Shown here: piece by piece, positions 34,448-45,383 of the stretch | Layout of the letters: every line of letters begins with the position of its first letter | How positions within the stretch are numbered: the stretch's first letter is position 1 | Translations under genes and position numbers: made by a program | Source: Lepraria neglecta | Taxonomy: Eukaryota > Ascomycota > Lecanoromycetes > Lecanorales > Stereocaulaceae | Assembly: GCA_033220425.1 (NCBI GenBank) | Contig: CM065653.1 | Span: 1,860,001-1,924,000 of the forward strand | DNA length: 64,000 nt | Direction: 5' to 3' | Notes under the pieces: generated by a model | The model's database searches: none | What the model was told of the DNA's origin: nothing | Seen by the model: only the letters and a program-made list of their open reading frames with translations

Positions 34448-35272
34448 ATGAATCGCCAGTCTCCAGCAACGAACAATCCTCGCATGAAGCCACTGCTCGA
34501 TCGGCTTCATCAAAAATGTACCTTTCAAAGAGCCAACGAAACTGGAGAGGATCTAGCCTACCACATTTGCCGGGAGGCCTTCCTAGCTTCTGCTACGAGT
34601 CCGGAAATCCCCGTCAAGCTACCGTATAACCACCTCTGTGGTCTGTCCTACATCCTTCGCTGGCTGGCACCACTGTCTTCCGAGCCACGCGATACGTGCC
34701 CCCTACACCGAGAGCCCATACTTGGTGAAGCTGCTTCCGAGGTGCGTGGTGTGCAATATGAACCTGAATGGCTAGATTTTCTCAATGAATGGTCGCCCGT
34801 TAACGCGCATGAGCTCGACGTGGGAGACAGCAACACTGCATGGATGCTACGTGCAGATGAGCTTTGGTTCAACCTTTGCGAGGACATCGTGAAGTGCCTC
34901 GAAGCAACAGAAGATCCCGAAGACTGGCTGTGTTATCTGCAACCTCTATTCCGCCATGTTGTCAATTTCGTGACAGTTCAACGCTTTGTTGAAGAGTATC
35001 GGAAGGCCACAGAAATATCTACTATGCCACGGTTGTTGGGAGATTTCAGGGCAAATGTACCGCAAGCACTTGATTTCCTGTTGAAATATTTGAATTATGC
35101 TCAGGAAATTAACGATGTATGGGGTGCTTATCCATACTTCTTTGCTCCAACGTCGGCTACCTTTCAGAGGGTTGCCAGCTATCATCAGAGACTTGCAGAG
35201 TCAAATGCACGACTCAGTTACCATCTTCGTGCACCTCTTCAGTCTGGGATCGTTGAAGACACAAGAGTTTAG
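34448..35272 (+). CDS. RING-family paralogue with degenerate zinc ligands (member 2)
   Basis: Single exon, 274 residues, colinear with the neighbour at 33057: MNRQSPATN start, finger region, and helical C-terminus (EDPEDWLCYLQPLFRHVVNFV, YHQRLAESNARLSYHLRAPL). The finger is damaged at several ligand positions: the first Cys is Tyr (YHICREAF), the CGH is YNH (LPYNHLCGLSYILRW), the Cys before the helix is Tyr (GLSY), and the last Cys is His (CPLHREP). The frame itself is intact over its whole length. It is unlikely to bind two zinc ions, so it is either a neofunctionalised or non-catalytic copy, or an early stage of decay. Confidence 0.65.
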   Translation: MNRQSPATNNPRMKPLLDRLHQKCTFQRANETGEDLAYHICREAFLASATSPEIPVKLPYNHLCGLSYILRWLAPLSSEPRDTCPLHREPILGEAASEVRGVQYEPEWLDFLNEWSPVNAHELDVGDSNTAWMLRADELWFNLCEDIVKCLEATEDPEDWLCYLQPLFRHVVNFVTVQRFVEEYRKATEISTMPRLLGDFRANVPQALDFLLKYLNYAQEINDVWGAYPYFFAPTSATFQRVASYHQRLAESNARLSYHLRAPLQSGIVEDTRV

Positions 35273-35685
35273 GCAAAGGTCGCTTCAGTGCACAGAATTG
35301 TAGTAGAGGCTCGGGGGAGTTATCACGTGGAGGAGTTCTAGACTGTTAATATTACGATAATACAAATCGTTTTCTCAGATCGTCCGGCCACGGATATCGG
35401 TAAATGTTGCAATTTTGAGTCCTTTGAAACTTAGCTATCGTGTACCCTGTTTCGTAGCTACCTTGCGAGTGATATTCAAAAGCCCGAATGAGACAATTTT
35501 GGAGGAGAAATCCTTGCTTGATATTATATTGCATCGCTTTCATTGTTGACCTGAACTGAAAGTGTCTTCTCTTCGAGTGGACAGGAGCTGAACATACGAA
35601 CTTCAGTAGCGAAGGCGAGCATGAATTGTGCCAAAATTGTAGCACGATCCCGCTTTTGCTTGCCATCCAGAAGGCTGCTTCCTAC
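35273..35685. other. Intergenic stretch
   Basis: 413 bp between the converging degenerate RING gene and methyltransferase gene. No gene seen. Confidence 0.4.
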
Positions 35686-36507
35686 TCACCTCGTTCCTGT
35701 CCCCAAAACAGCCCAGGCAAAAATTTTCTTCCCACTATCATACTCATCCCTAACTACCCTCTCGACAGCCTTCACCACCTTATCCATGCTGCCTTTCCAA
35801 TCGCTCATCACCTTAACAGCAGCCGGATTCTTCGCACCAAACCAGAAATCCATATATGCTTTCGTGCTCTCGAACTCAAACGGCATGCTTATCTCCTCAC
35901 ATTCCACATCCTGTAAGCCCACTTGTCTCAACGCAGTCTGAAGCTCCTCCTTCGTTCGCCATGCTTCAGGATCATCAAATGGTGCGGGTAGCTGATATGA
36001 AGGATCAATGGACTGACACGCGCGTTCCCAGATCTCAAAGGGACCATTTCGCTGCGCCCAAATTGCGATGCCCATAGTACCACAGGGCGATATGACATTG
36101 TACATTTCCTTCAAAGCTGCCAAGGGCGTGGTGATTGTTTGTAACATGAAAGTGTTGAAGACATGAGTAAAACTTCCCTTTTCAAGCTCTTGGGTTAGAG
36201 TCCGCGCATCGAGGACTCGAGTTGTAACATTTGGAAGTTGCTGCGCAGATATGCTACTGAGCATGGATGCGGAGATATCCGTGGCGATGGTGCAAGTTGT
36301 GGGGAACTGAGAGGCCAAGGCTAGCGTCACGGCGCCTGTGCCAGCGCCGTTGTCCAGGATGAGGGAGTCAGGGATTATTGGACGTTTGGAATGCACAAGT
36401 TCAATGAGACGAGCGGCTGCAAAGGCTGACGTGCGGCCGACATTTGATGAGTAGGTTGGCGCTGTTGTGGACCATGGCTGGTATTGAGTAATATCTGGTT
36501 GGGGCAT
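35686..36507 (-). CDS. SAM-dependent class I methyltransferase
   Basis: Single exon, 273 residues. Motif I of the Rossmann fold is LILDNGAGTGAVTLAL (residues about 48-63), the acidic motif II region is CTIATDISASMLSSI, and post-I and motif IV regions follow (RVLDARTLTQELEKGSFTHVFNTFML, then VISPCGTMGIAIW). The C-terminal lid carries a conserved-looking WRTKEELQTALRQVGLQDVECEE. The overall layout is that of fungal small-molecule methyltransferases of the UbiE/type-11 kind, often found near secondary-metabolite genes. It lies 12 kb from the PKS and inside the RING family, so a role in the polyketide pathway is not indicated by position. Confidence 0.78.
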   Translation of the reverse strand: MPQPDITQYQPWSTTAPTYSSNVGRTSAFAAARLIELVHSKRPIIPDSLILDNGAGTGAVTLALASQFPTTCTIATDISASMLSSISAQQLPNVTTRVLDARTLTQELEKGSFTHVFNTFMLQTITTPLAALKEMYNVISPCGTMGIAIWAQRNGPFEIWERACQSIDPSYQLPAPFDDPEAWRTKEELQTALRQVGLQDVECEEISMPFEFESTKAYMDFWFGAKNPAAVKVMSDWKGSMDKVVKAVERVVRDEYDSGKKIFAWAVLGTGTR

Positions 36508-37020
36508 TGTATGAGTGGTGATTTTCTAATTGTTCAAAGATTGCTTGATCGGAGATTATGGATCCTCACCACGCAATTTTGTGGGTGGGGGGGAAATGGA
36601 CACTGCCTCTTCTACCAAGTGACCGATTCATTCAGTCTTGAAAGTCAAACCTTAAATCCTGAAGGATTCTCAAGACGATAATCATCCAGGATCCACTAAA
36701 ATCTCACCATTGCGTCATACTAGCTGCGAAGATGCTGGAAAAATGGCACTTTGAATTCTAGTCTGGATCTATTCAAGTACAGCTTCTGGGCTCAGAAGGT
36801 TGAGCTCGATAGATCATCACTATGAACATCTGCAGCGGAGTATGTCATGTGCTTTGAAATCAGCTTCGAAGCTCGAAACGTCATTTTGTGCGAGATTGAA
36901 TAATTAAAGCTTGCTTTGGTTTGGAAATAGTGCTTAAGAATTGATGAGCAGAGTATCTAGTCTAGAATCTCTCCGTGCTTATGTCCACCCATATTTCGAT
37001 ATCTGTTCGCAAGACAGATC
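36508..37020. other. Intergenic stretch
   Basis: 513 bp, methyltransferase promoter side. Nothing recognised. Confidence 0.4.
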
Positions 37021-37842
37021 TCAGGCGCCTGCAGACTCAAGATGTGCATGAATACGATAGCTCAGCCTCGTGTGGCTCTCTCTGATCTTCCGATGATATC
37101 CGGCAACTTTGAGATAGTCTGCCTCTGTTGAAGTGAGAAACAGGGAGTCGTGGTCCCCTGTCCAAATAGGGATTCTCGCTGGGTGCTGATCGATATGGTC
37201 GAACAAAGTATTGAGTGGCTGTCGGACGTGACGAGCAAGAGGGCGCAGCTACCGCACTTCTCCCGTGTGTCGATAATCATAAGCTTTCTTCATTTCTTTG
37301 AAGAAGTTCCCAACTGACACAAAGTTGACAAGAAGCTTGACTAATGGCTCTACTTCATTCAACCAATCGTCGGGAAGTTGCGTATCCTCCATGAGCAGCA
37401 TGAGTTCCTCGCAAAGATTGAACCATAATTCTTCAGCTTGCATAGCCAAGCAGCATGGCCGTTTGCTAGGTCCAGATGGTTCGGATTCTCAGGATATCTC
37501 TCGACTTCCGGGAGATGACGGCGCATAATATCGAGGGTTCTATCATGACTTTGAAACGCGCTGTCGGCACATTGGACAGGAATTATGTCTCCGGTCTGAG
37601 AGTGGATTTAATCAATTTAAGATGCACCTTAACCCGTAAATATGGGAGCAGGGAAGCTTGACAGGAATTTCAGGTATGTTCTCGCTGAGGAAAGGCTCCT
37701 GGCAGATATTACACACGTTATCTTTGAGCTCGTCAGCCCTTGGAAAGCTGCATCTCTCACGTAGCTGATCGAGCAGTGGCTTCATGAGGGGGTCCGAAGG
37801 AGCGTTAGAGAGTTCGTTGAACGTGATAGCTGCACGGTTCAT
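37021..37842 (-). pseudogene. Decayed RING-family paralogue (member 3)
   Basis: The minus strand carries a complete but broken copy of the same family. It starts MNRAAITFNELSNAPSD, and its finger begins well (CNICQEPFLSENIPEIPVKL, then PCSHIYGLRCIL). An in-frame TGA replaces the conserved Trp after the finger core (LN*LNPLSDRRHNSCPMCRQR); this is a TGG-to-TGA change relative to its relatives. More stops follow between about 37450 and 37550. The helical C-terminus is still readable in pieces (AEELWFNLCEELMLLMEDTQ and YHRKIRESHTRLSYRIHAHL), with a stop between them near 37250. It lies opposite in orientation to the other members. Confidence 0.75.
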
Positions 37843-38422
37843 AACGAGGGTCAGGAGACGAGGTGGGTGTCAGAATCGAGATTTGCTGCGAGACGTGCTG
37901 TATGGGGTGTGGTTTGTGTATCCTTTCTGTCGTGACGAGGCTAATGCTAAGTTGATAGAAAAGGGCAGAGATCACAAGCTCGATCAGGTGGTATAAGTAT
38001 ACAAAAATGCAATCTCATTGTTTCATCAAGTATTTGCGGCTTCTTTAAAACGAGCTTTCTCGTACGACAAGGAGATTCTAAGGTAGCTAGATTGGCTTCA
38101 GCAAAAATCAACCTTCACGAACTGCTGATTCAGCGGACCAGATATTTGAGGCAACAAAGTAAGGTGTCAGCGCGAATAAAGCTACAACGTCATTGTCTCG
38201 TTGAGCTCGCTATCTTCAACAATGAAAACGGTTGCCTACTGAAACAGTAAGAATCATGTCTAGCAAACCTTTATAAGTTCGCTCTTTTAACTTTTCAATT
38301 GTGCATTCATCAGCCTCTCGCCATCACTCGAAGCGACCGAAATCAGCCCAGGACGCAAGCCTTGCCAGAAGCTTCTCCAATCAAAGTGTGCCTTGCATCA
38401 TCGTCGCCCCGTACTCACCGTC
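37843..38422. other. Intergenic stretch
   Basis: 580 bp between divergent RING relics. No gene seen. Confidence 0.4.
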
Positions 38423-39015
38423 ATGGACAGTCAACCCAATACACGAAACGAGGCGGTCTGCCCTTTCGTAGAGCCAGCAACCCCAGCTGTTCCATATGAT
38501 TTTCAAATTTCAAAGCGCCAACGAGCTCGGAGGCGACGAAAAATGCCACATCTGCCACGAGCCGTTCTTCAGCCACGATAATCCTGAGAGTCCGGTTAAG
38601 CTCTCTTGTGGTCATATGCTTGGTCTGGCATGCGCCTTTACGCTGGTTGTTACCGCGCTCTGGGCTGGTACTGGACTTGTGTCCGTTTTGTCGACAGTCT
38701 CTTTTCCTTTCGAGACCGACACATATTGACCCTCAAGACCGATCTCCTCACCCTAACATTGGTAATGGGAATGCGTTGCAATCGCAGAAATCCGACCACG
38801 TCTCCAGTAAGCTTATGGACTGCTTGGTCTATGCAGTGGCGTACGCCTTATGGGTCTCTGTGCTGGCCCTGGTCCTCGGATGGATAGTAAAAGACTTGTT
38901 TGAGTCTTCTTGGCACTCCTTTGAGTCTCACCACGAGTACTTCGAAGCACGGACCGAATTCAAAGATTTTCTATTCGGCGGACAACTTTGTATCTTCTTC
39001 ACAATTCTTTACTAG
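38423..39015 (+). pseudogene. Decayed RING-family paralogue (member 4)
   Basis: Begins MDSQPNTRNE, like its relatives, then changes frame twice. The finger reads CHICHEPFFSHDNPESPVKL and SCGHMLGLACA in one frame (from about 38498) and continues LRWLLPRSGLVLDLCPFCRQ in the next (from about 38632), each switch being one nucleotide. The C-terminal part does not resemble the helical region of the other members and instead contains a hydrophobic stretch (VYAVAYALWVSVLALVLGWI). This may be a different downstream fusion or a membrane-anchored variant before decay. If introns rescued both switches it could be a functional membrane RING protein, but I see no GT..AG pairs of usual size that do so. Confidence 0.6.
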
Positions 39016-39467
39016 AATGCGTGCCAGGAAGCTAAACGTTGGCTTGAGTCAAAAGGCTACGGTTTCTGAGATCTAGACACCTGCTTATCCTGTACAACAT
39101 GAGGTGAATGATTCGGTGGAGGATTGGACAGCATACAATGCAACTACTCTTAGATAGCAATTTATTGCAAGAACTGTCATTTTTCGGAGAGCTGATGTAC
39201 TCTCTTGGATCTCGATCTGAGCGAAAAGCCTTCCCAGTGACCTGTATTCATTTTTTGAACTTCTGAAACAGCAGGCTTCGTTGTAGTCCAGCAAGGACTG
39301 AGAGCGACAAGACTTCCAGTGCTCGAAGTACCATACTCCTGCACCCACCTATTTCGACACCTTGCCTCACGTTTCGGAGATTTGAGACTATCGGGGCGCA
39401 GAGATGAGATATGAATTACCTGAGGTCAAGGAGTGTATGGCTTGACCCAAGTACGTGGGCTGTCAGA
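39016..39467. other. Intergenic stretch
   Basis: 452 bp, 3' flank of both neighbouring genes. No gene seen. Confidence 0.4.
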
Positions 39468-41708
39468 TTATTCATATAACCTGCCCTTCCGCACCCTACT
39501 TGCATTTCCAACAGTTGCGAATCTCAATTGACCAACCTCGCTATCTCCCTCACAGACATCACCAAGCCGGACCTCGAGATCTTTCAACGCTCTTGACCTT
39601 TCTATACCATCAAGATTCACGCCACCTGGAGGCAAGGCAACATGAACAGAATCTCTCGCCAGAGAGGAAACGTAGCCAAGATAATCGGGCACAATAGTCT
39701 TACTCCCGATGTATGCACCCACTATGGCTGCACCGAGCATTGCTGAGGTCGCGAGCAGGAAAGCCGAGACCCATGGTGGTGAACAGACATATACTTCTTC
39801 AAGGTTGGTGATGTTTCCAATGACTGTGAAGGCGCTGAAAGAATTGGCGATCATGGTGTTCAGATCTGCCTCCGTAAGTGCGGGTTTGAAAGTCAAATTC
39901 GCAACTGGCTTGTCGAATATCGCACCAACGTCGTTGTTCAAGTTCTCAAAGCTTGCGCCCGTCAGATACTGAGTCACATTGTGTAGACTTGCGTAGAGGA
40001 AAGCATTTAATATTTGGGATAAGCGTGTGGAGATGGTATCTAAAGGAATGGAGGCGAGTCGGCTATTCTCCAGATCAATCCCAGACTCAGTGGCGGTTTG
40101 GATATAACTGGGATCCGGGTTAACAATGTAATTTATTGTTTGATCGACCAGTTCGGGGCTTGGCCCTAATACAGTTGTTGCGTTGGGAAGGAATTCAGAG
40201 ATTGCCAGAACGACTTCTCTGAAGCTGAGGTAGGTGATTTCGGATGGCATGTGTGGTAATTGGGACAAACGCTGGGCTGTTACTTGACATGTCGAGTTGC
40301 TTTTGGACTTGATACATGTGATGTTGGATTCGACATAGATCTGAGATGGCGTACAAAAGATGTTGGTGAAGGTTTCTCGATTCGACCAGTGCTGTAGCAA
40401 CAACGTTCCAGCAGGATAAACGCCTGTCGTCATATTGGCTGGGAGGCTGTCAGGGCTTGGGAGTGTGGATTGATTATGAAAGGGTTTGAATGGGGTCAAG
40501 TCAATGCCTTTGTATCCAATAGAATAGTCAGCAGTTTCGCTGAGATTGTGCGAGCTGACGTAAGGACCATCGCTAGATAGTAGCCCATCGGTATATGGCA
40601 TTGATGGCCAGATGCTAATATCCCACACTATTTCACCGGAAGTGATGTTATTGCAATCAAGGTCCAGATACGTTGACTGGAGCAGGAAAGACGTATTGCC
40701 GTTTACGATCCCAGACGTAGGAATACCAAAGAGAGAGGTATAGGACGAAATGTCGCTGAGCGGTGGAAATTGCACCCAATCTCCGCCGGCGCCACTAGAC
40801 CACGGAAGAGCTTTATAACTCGGAACCTTGACATTGCCCCACAGGTCCATGGTACCCTCTTTTACAGTCATTGGTGCAAGTAGCGAGGCCCCATATACGA
40901 CGGAAAATTCGCCAGACTCCCCTTTCCGATAGCCTTCGCTGGCCGTATAACTCTGTGCTCTGGTACTGATATACGAGATATCTGCATCAGTCCAAATTGG
41001 CTGTTCCATTGTGGATAGAACGTTCAGAATGGATTGTCCTCCAATGGGAGATAATGCCCACAGGAGTATAAGTAATAGGCTAGTAAGATTGTGAGACCGT
41101 AATTGCAATTGAGTCAACAATGTGCTGATGACAGTCTGGCTCCCAAGGAGTTGCTCCAGAAATCCAACAGTGCTGCCTCGTTCGAGATGCCATGATGCAA
41201 CTTTCAAGCCTGCTCGACCTGCAATGGCTGAGAAGCACACGGGGAAGGCAGTAGCAGCCTGACACTAGTCAGTCGAGCTTTCTTGAAACCTTCAGAGGCA
41301 AAATACAGTTTTGATGCAGCGTTCCAAGGTTTTTAAATCATCCACCGACACGATCTTCCCATTCCTGCTGATCAAAACGGCTGCCAAAAGGGTGAACGGA
41401 ACGGGCGTCAATATCATAGCCGAATTTACACATAGATCGCGCCACCAGATCTTGCGATCTTTTACGAGAGGCTGAGAATCAGATGGCCATCTCCTTACCT
41501 GAGCGGAGTCGGTAGATGCGTTTTCGGTTTGGACAGCCGAGAGACGTGAGGTAGATCTATTGTTGACGGACTGAGAATATGAGTAGTTCGAGCTCTGATT
41601 CACTCGCATTTTTCCTTTGCGAAGCTGTGGTATCTCTGTAATGTCTTCGTGTTTGTTAAATTGTAGAAAGTGTACCGAATACTCGTATCGAGACTCCATA
41701 AGGTCCAA
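39468..41708 (-). CDS. Large N-glycosylated membrane protein of unknown function
   Basis: Two exons (complement of 39468-41258 and 41307-41708) joined by a 48-bp phase-0 intron encode 730 residues. The N-terminal 85 residues are Ser/Asn-rich and cytosolic-looking. Hydrophobic segments follow at about 95-115 (SAMILTPVPFTLLAAVLIS), 135-150 and 185-200 (NLTSLLLILLWALSP). A long presumed extracellular domain with many N-x-S/T sites and paired Cys comes next. A final membrane helix lies near residue 655 (AFLLATSAMLGAAIVGAYIG), followed by a short charged tail. This topology is common in a large fungal family of unnamed plasma-membrane proteins. The spliced join CIKT-AATAFPVCFSAIAGR restores a continuous hydrophobic segment. 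Confidence 0.75.
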
Positions 41709-42891
41709 TGATCACGTTGCTAGGCGTGGCAGATTGCCTTGTCTCAAAGAAATGTATCTGAGATAACACAGCAGCAGATGTGAATTGGTGGAAGCCTTGG
41801 TTTATAAAGATATCGATGAGCAAAGACTTCGTTCTGGACGGAACATAGATTGACTTGAAGAAGAGGTGAAAAAAGAAGAGTTCACAATTTGCGAATGAAA
41901 GTGAGTCCCAGGATATGTTCTCAGCCTGGCATGCAGGTGGGCGAATTAGAGTGAAACAGCCAAGGATTGACCCAGAACCAAGCCAAGCGGCCGATCATGT
42001 CCTGTCATGCCTACCGTTCATGCTGCCATATTGTCCCCCTCCACATCTCCTGATTAGTGATCAATAGGCTGACCGCCGAGTACAAAAGAGAAACAATTGT
42101 GGGAGAGCGAGCCGCTCCAGTTATAACCTCACGTGAGACCAAGCAGGTTTGAAAGATCAGCCTCTGACACCCTTCGCTATATTCGATATCAATGTAGCAC
42201 TTACCATTTTCATTTTGCCGAATAAGTTGCCCCACTTCTGACAGAACTCCATCAGGGCACTTGTGGATTACATGTGTTATGGTGTTGTACATGTCGGCAA
42301 AGTCCAGTGAATTCTCTCGGCGTCCAAGCAAGTTTTGTATACCAATTTCATCCGGGGGTTGGCAGGCGCCAGTTATCGAGGTGCTGTCAAGAAATGCTTG
42401 AATGGGCATTTGTGTTCACGACGGTGATAATGCTGCTTTGACCACTTTTGCTCAACATAGTAACTCTGTCGGAAGCAAGTAGACTGTGACAGCCTTCAAG
42501 GAAGTCAACTTGTAACCTCAGTATGTGCCATTGAAGGTGTAGGAAGAGGGAAGAGGAAAGAGGAAAGAGGAAAGAGGAAAGAGGAAAGAGGAAAGAGAGA
42601 AGCGAGAAGAGAGAAGAGAGAGCGCGTTGAGACGTGTGCCCTCCATCCAACGCCACTTCCCTAGGCGGCAAAGTGCTCGCAGTTTGGCCCCTGAAAAGCA
42701 GGGTTCTAGCGGCTAACGGCCCCGCTCTGACAGCGATCGGCAACACCAACGTCACTGGTCAGCTGCCCGTTGCGAACTTGTTTCTCTTGCCAACCCCTCA
42801 ATATCGACTGCTTACGTCCAGAAACAGAACTCAGCTACGTCTTGACCTCTTCCAACACACTCGCAAGCTACTAAAAAGCAAACAATCAACG
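41709..42891. other. Long intergenic stretch with one weak ORF
   Basis: A 132-codon minus-strand frame (42011-42409) has protein-like words (GQLIRQNENGKCYIDIEY) but no recognised domain and no obvious splice partners; it may be a relic. The rest contains the GA-rich microsatellite and the promoter of the small protein gene at 42892. Confidence 0.4.
42553..42594 (+). repeat. GAGGAAA heptanucleotide microsatellite
   Basis: Six perfect copies of GAGGAAA, inside a longer purine-only tract from about 42541 to 42622, located roughly 300 bp upstream of the start codon of the small protein gene. Confidence 0.95.
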
Positions 42892-43370
42892 ATGGATCAA
42901 CCAAAGGAAGAAGCGCACGCCGAACAGCCCCAAGGCGAAGAACCGCAACAAACCGAGCAAGCCCCCCAAGAAGGCAGCGACCAGCCAGCCCAGAAGAAAG
43001 GTGGATGGGGTATCTTTTCGTTGTCACCCATCCCCCACAGTACCTCAGCTAACACCTCCCCGTCTAATCTCTAGGCAACATCCTCTCCGCCCCCCAAAAC
43101 TACGGCAATGCCGCCGGCGAAAAGATCCAAGGCGCCCTAGGCAAAGTGGGCAACCCCGTTGGCAAAGGCCTTGAAACCGCCGCAGCCCCTTTAGGAGGTA
43201 TTGTCGAGCCTGTTGTGGGAGGACTATTTAAGGCGCCACAAACGTTCGGACATGCGAGTGATCATGCTGCGAAGCAGGAGGCGCAGGATAAGGAGGATCA
43301 TAGGCCTATTGCGGGGGAGGAGATGACGGCGGATAATCCGTTGGGGTTGAATCAGGGTGGGACGAAGTAG
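42892..43370 (+). CDS. Small Gly/Ala-rich protein, 137 aa
   Basis: Two exons, 42892-43009 and 43075-43370, with a 65-bp phase-1 intron whose acceptor follows a GTCTAAT branch-like word. The first 40 residues are Glu/Gln/Pro-rich and disordered. After the join (KKGGWG-NILSAPQNYG) the protein has Gly/Ala-rich stretches with alternating small residues (GKVGNPVGKGLETAAAPLGG, then PVVGGLFKA) and a charged tail. It resembles small abundant fungal proteins of unknown role rich in Gly and Val. There is no signal peptide. Start chosen as the first Met after the CT-rich leader. Confidence 0.6.
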
Positions 43371-44114
43371 GGAAGGTTGGGCTGAAGGGATGTTTGGGAC
43401 AAATGATTGAATGAATGAAGGAATGGAAGGTTCTTTGATTTGAGACAGGATACCCTTGGAGGAATTGATTATGGACAGATGATACTACGACCAAACGACT
43501 TATGCACGTTCGAAGCATGCGATACTGTTCCTACTTCCAGGCGCTTGCCCGCCATTCTACTTGATACCAGAGCCCATCACATGAGCCGTTATGTCTCCGA
43601 GAACATCAATGACTTTTGCCTACAACCAGTGATCACCTCTGATGAATGTCCAGTGCCCGTCCCTTGCCTTATCGACCACTGAGGTGCCTCTGTGTTTGGT
43701 TTCTGTATCAATCTGAAAAAGGCCTTGACGCTGTGACGCGCGATTGAGAATGGGCGGAATCTTCAGAGCGATCGAACGGATCCACGTGAATGTACATCTT
43801 GGTGTTGAAGACGAGAAAAAGAGCATGCGACCTTCTAATGGTGTTTCTGCATATTTCAACAAGTGTCACTCCTAGCACAAACGTCACACGGTCTGGTCTC
43901 TTTATCTGCAACAGCGTGAGCCGCATGTACGAGTCTGCGTTTCCTAAGAAGCCAGCCGATTTCGGAGCGCTAAAATCTCACGCCGCAGTGGTTGTCTTGC
44001 GTAGGATCAGCGCAGTTTGGTTGAGCGTGTCCTTCCTTCGTATAAACCTGGCGGCTTCTATAAACCCTCTCACTCACCCATTGCTACAAGCAAAGACCTC
44101 CAAACGAAGCCCAG
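43371..44114. other. Intergenic stretch
   Basis: 744 bp without a convincing gene. Short frames are present on both strands. Confidence 0.4.
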
Positions 44115-44659
44115 GATGGAATCCGAGAATGCTACGACCAAAATCCCCGCACTGCCTCCCGAGACATGGAGTCTGATCATCGCGAACTTTCGAAGATCAA
44201 CCGAACGTGAATACATGTGGTACTTATGGACCCAGTGTCGCCACGTCTCATCCCAATTCAAGCACGAGATCGAGAAGATTTTCATGGACACCTATTTACC
44301 GCATCCCATTCGCGTCGAAATCTTTTCAAGTATGGAAAGCGACAGCTACTACTTCTACCACACCAAGTTCGGCCACCACAACACGAAATTCAGTCATCTA
44401 TCTCCGGACAAAAAAAAAGGCTATTTCTGAACCCCACGACGACGATGCCACTAATGCTCTGCTCCACGATTTGCAATCCGGCAAGCCACACCGAATGGTG
44501 CCTATGGGTGTATACGGGAGATTTACGACGATCCCGGTGGCTGTTGAAAGTAATGGGGAGGTGTCTTTGCATTGGAGAACACTCATTACGAAAATTTCCT
44601 TCGAAAGACAGCGCCGCCATTTCCCAGACTGTGCAGCTGTATGTCCACGGACTACCTGA
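44115..44659 (+). pseudogene. F-box-like gene with a 1-nt frameshift in an A run
   Basis: From Met at 44115 the frame reads an F-box-like start (IPALPPETWSLIIANFRRST) and continues to 44408. There a run of nine A (44410-44418) shifts it to an early stop at 44430. Removing one A continues smoothly into the next frame (SPDKKKAISEPHDDDATNAL), which stays open to 44659 (GVYGRFTTIPVAVESNGEV). Either the run is a sequencing slip and the gene is intact, or the copy is broken by replication slippage. Further exons toward 45180 are possible but unproven. Confidence 0.5.
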
Positions 44660-45383
44660 GTATCTACGACCTCAATGACTGCTGATTCTGACATATTTGG
44701 CCAGCACTGGAGTGGTGGGTGAGAAACTAGCAGACATTACAGTCGGTTGCGGATATGAGAGCCGCGGGTGGAGCTTTGGAGGTTGAGTGGGGATCGAGCA
44801 AAGCCAGCGTACTCGCTTGCCTGGCAAGGCGGTTGGAGAACACGAGGATCATGGGAGAGCATTGTCATACTCGTCATGGTGTGCAGCTCGGTTACAGTAG
44901 TTGGAAGGGAGCCTTACCATTTGGCTTTCGATCTCAGGTTGGGGGGGCCGATGGATTTTACTCTTGACGAGCTGGAGAGTGAGGTATGGTCGAGTTGTAC
45001 GAGTTAGTGGCCTTGAGGATGCCAGTCTTACCGCAGAAGCTCAGGGCCTCGTCTTTTACTGCTCTGTTGAAGAGTGGAAAGATGAGTGGAAAGGTTTTGA
45101 CTCTTCTGAGCTAAAGAGCCAGCATTGGCCAAAACGTTACGTTTTTAGGGATCCGATCGCTGAGGCTATATGCTATTGAAGATACTCAGGTGTATCTGTA
45201 TGATCTCATTTTCGACTAGGAGCTAGGTATGTGGTTAATCGACGACAACGGACGAAGCAAGCACCTGTACAGGAAGAGCACTCGAACATGATTCGGGAAA
45301 TTCATCTCCACACGAGTCTTAGATCCAAGAGAAAACAGAGTAGAACATTGCTCGTCCCCTCTGAAAGTATCCTCCAGCCAGCA
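44660..45383. other. Possible 3' continuation of the F-box-like gene; otherwise empty
   Basis: Plus-strand open frames around 44755-45179 contain a few protein-like words (EWKDEWKGFD), but no splice path joins them convincingly. Confidence 0.3.
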
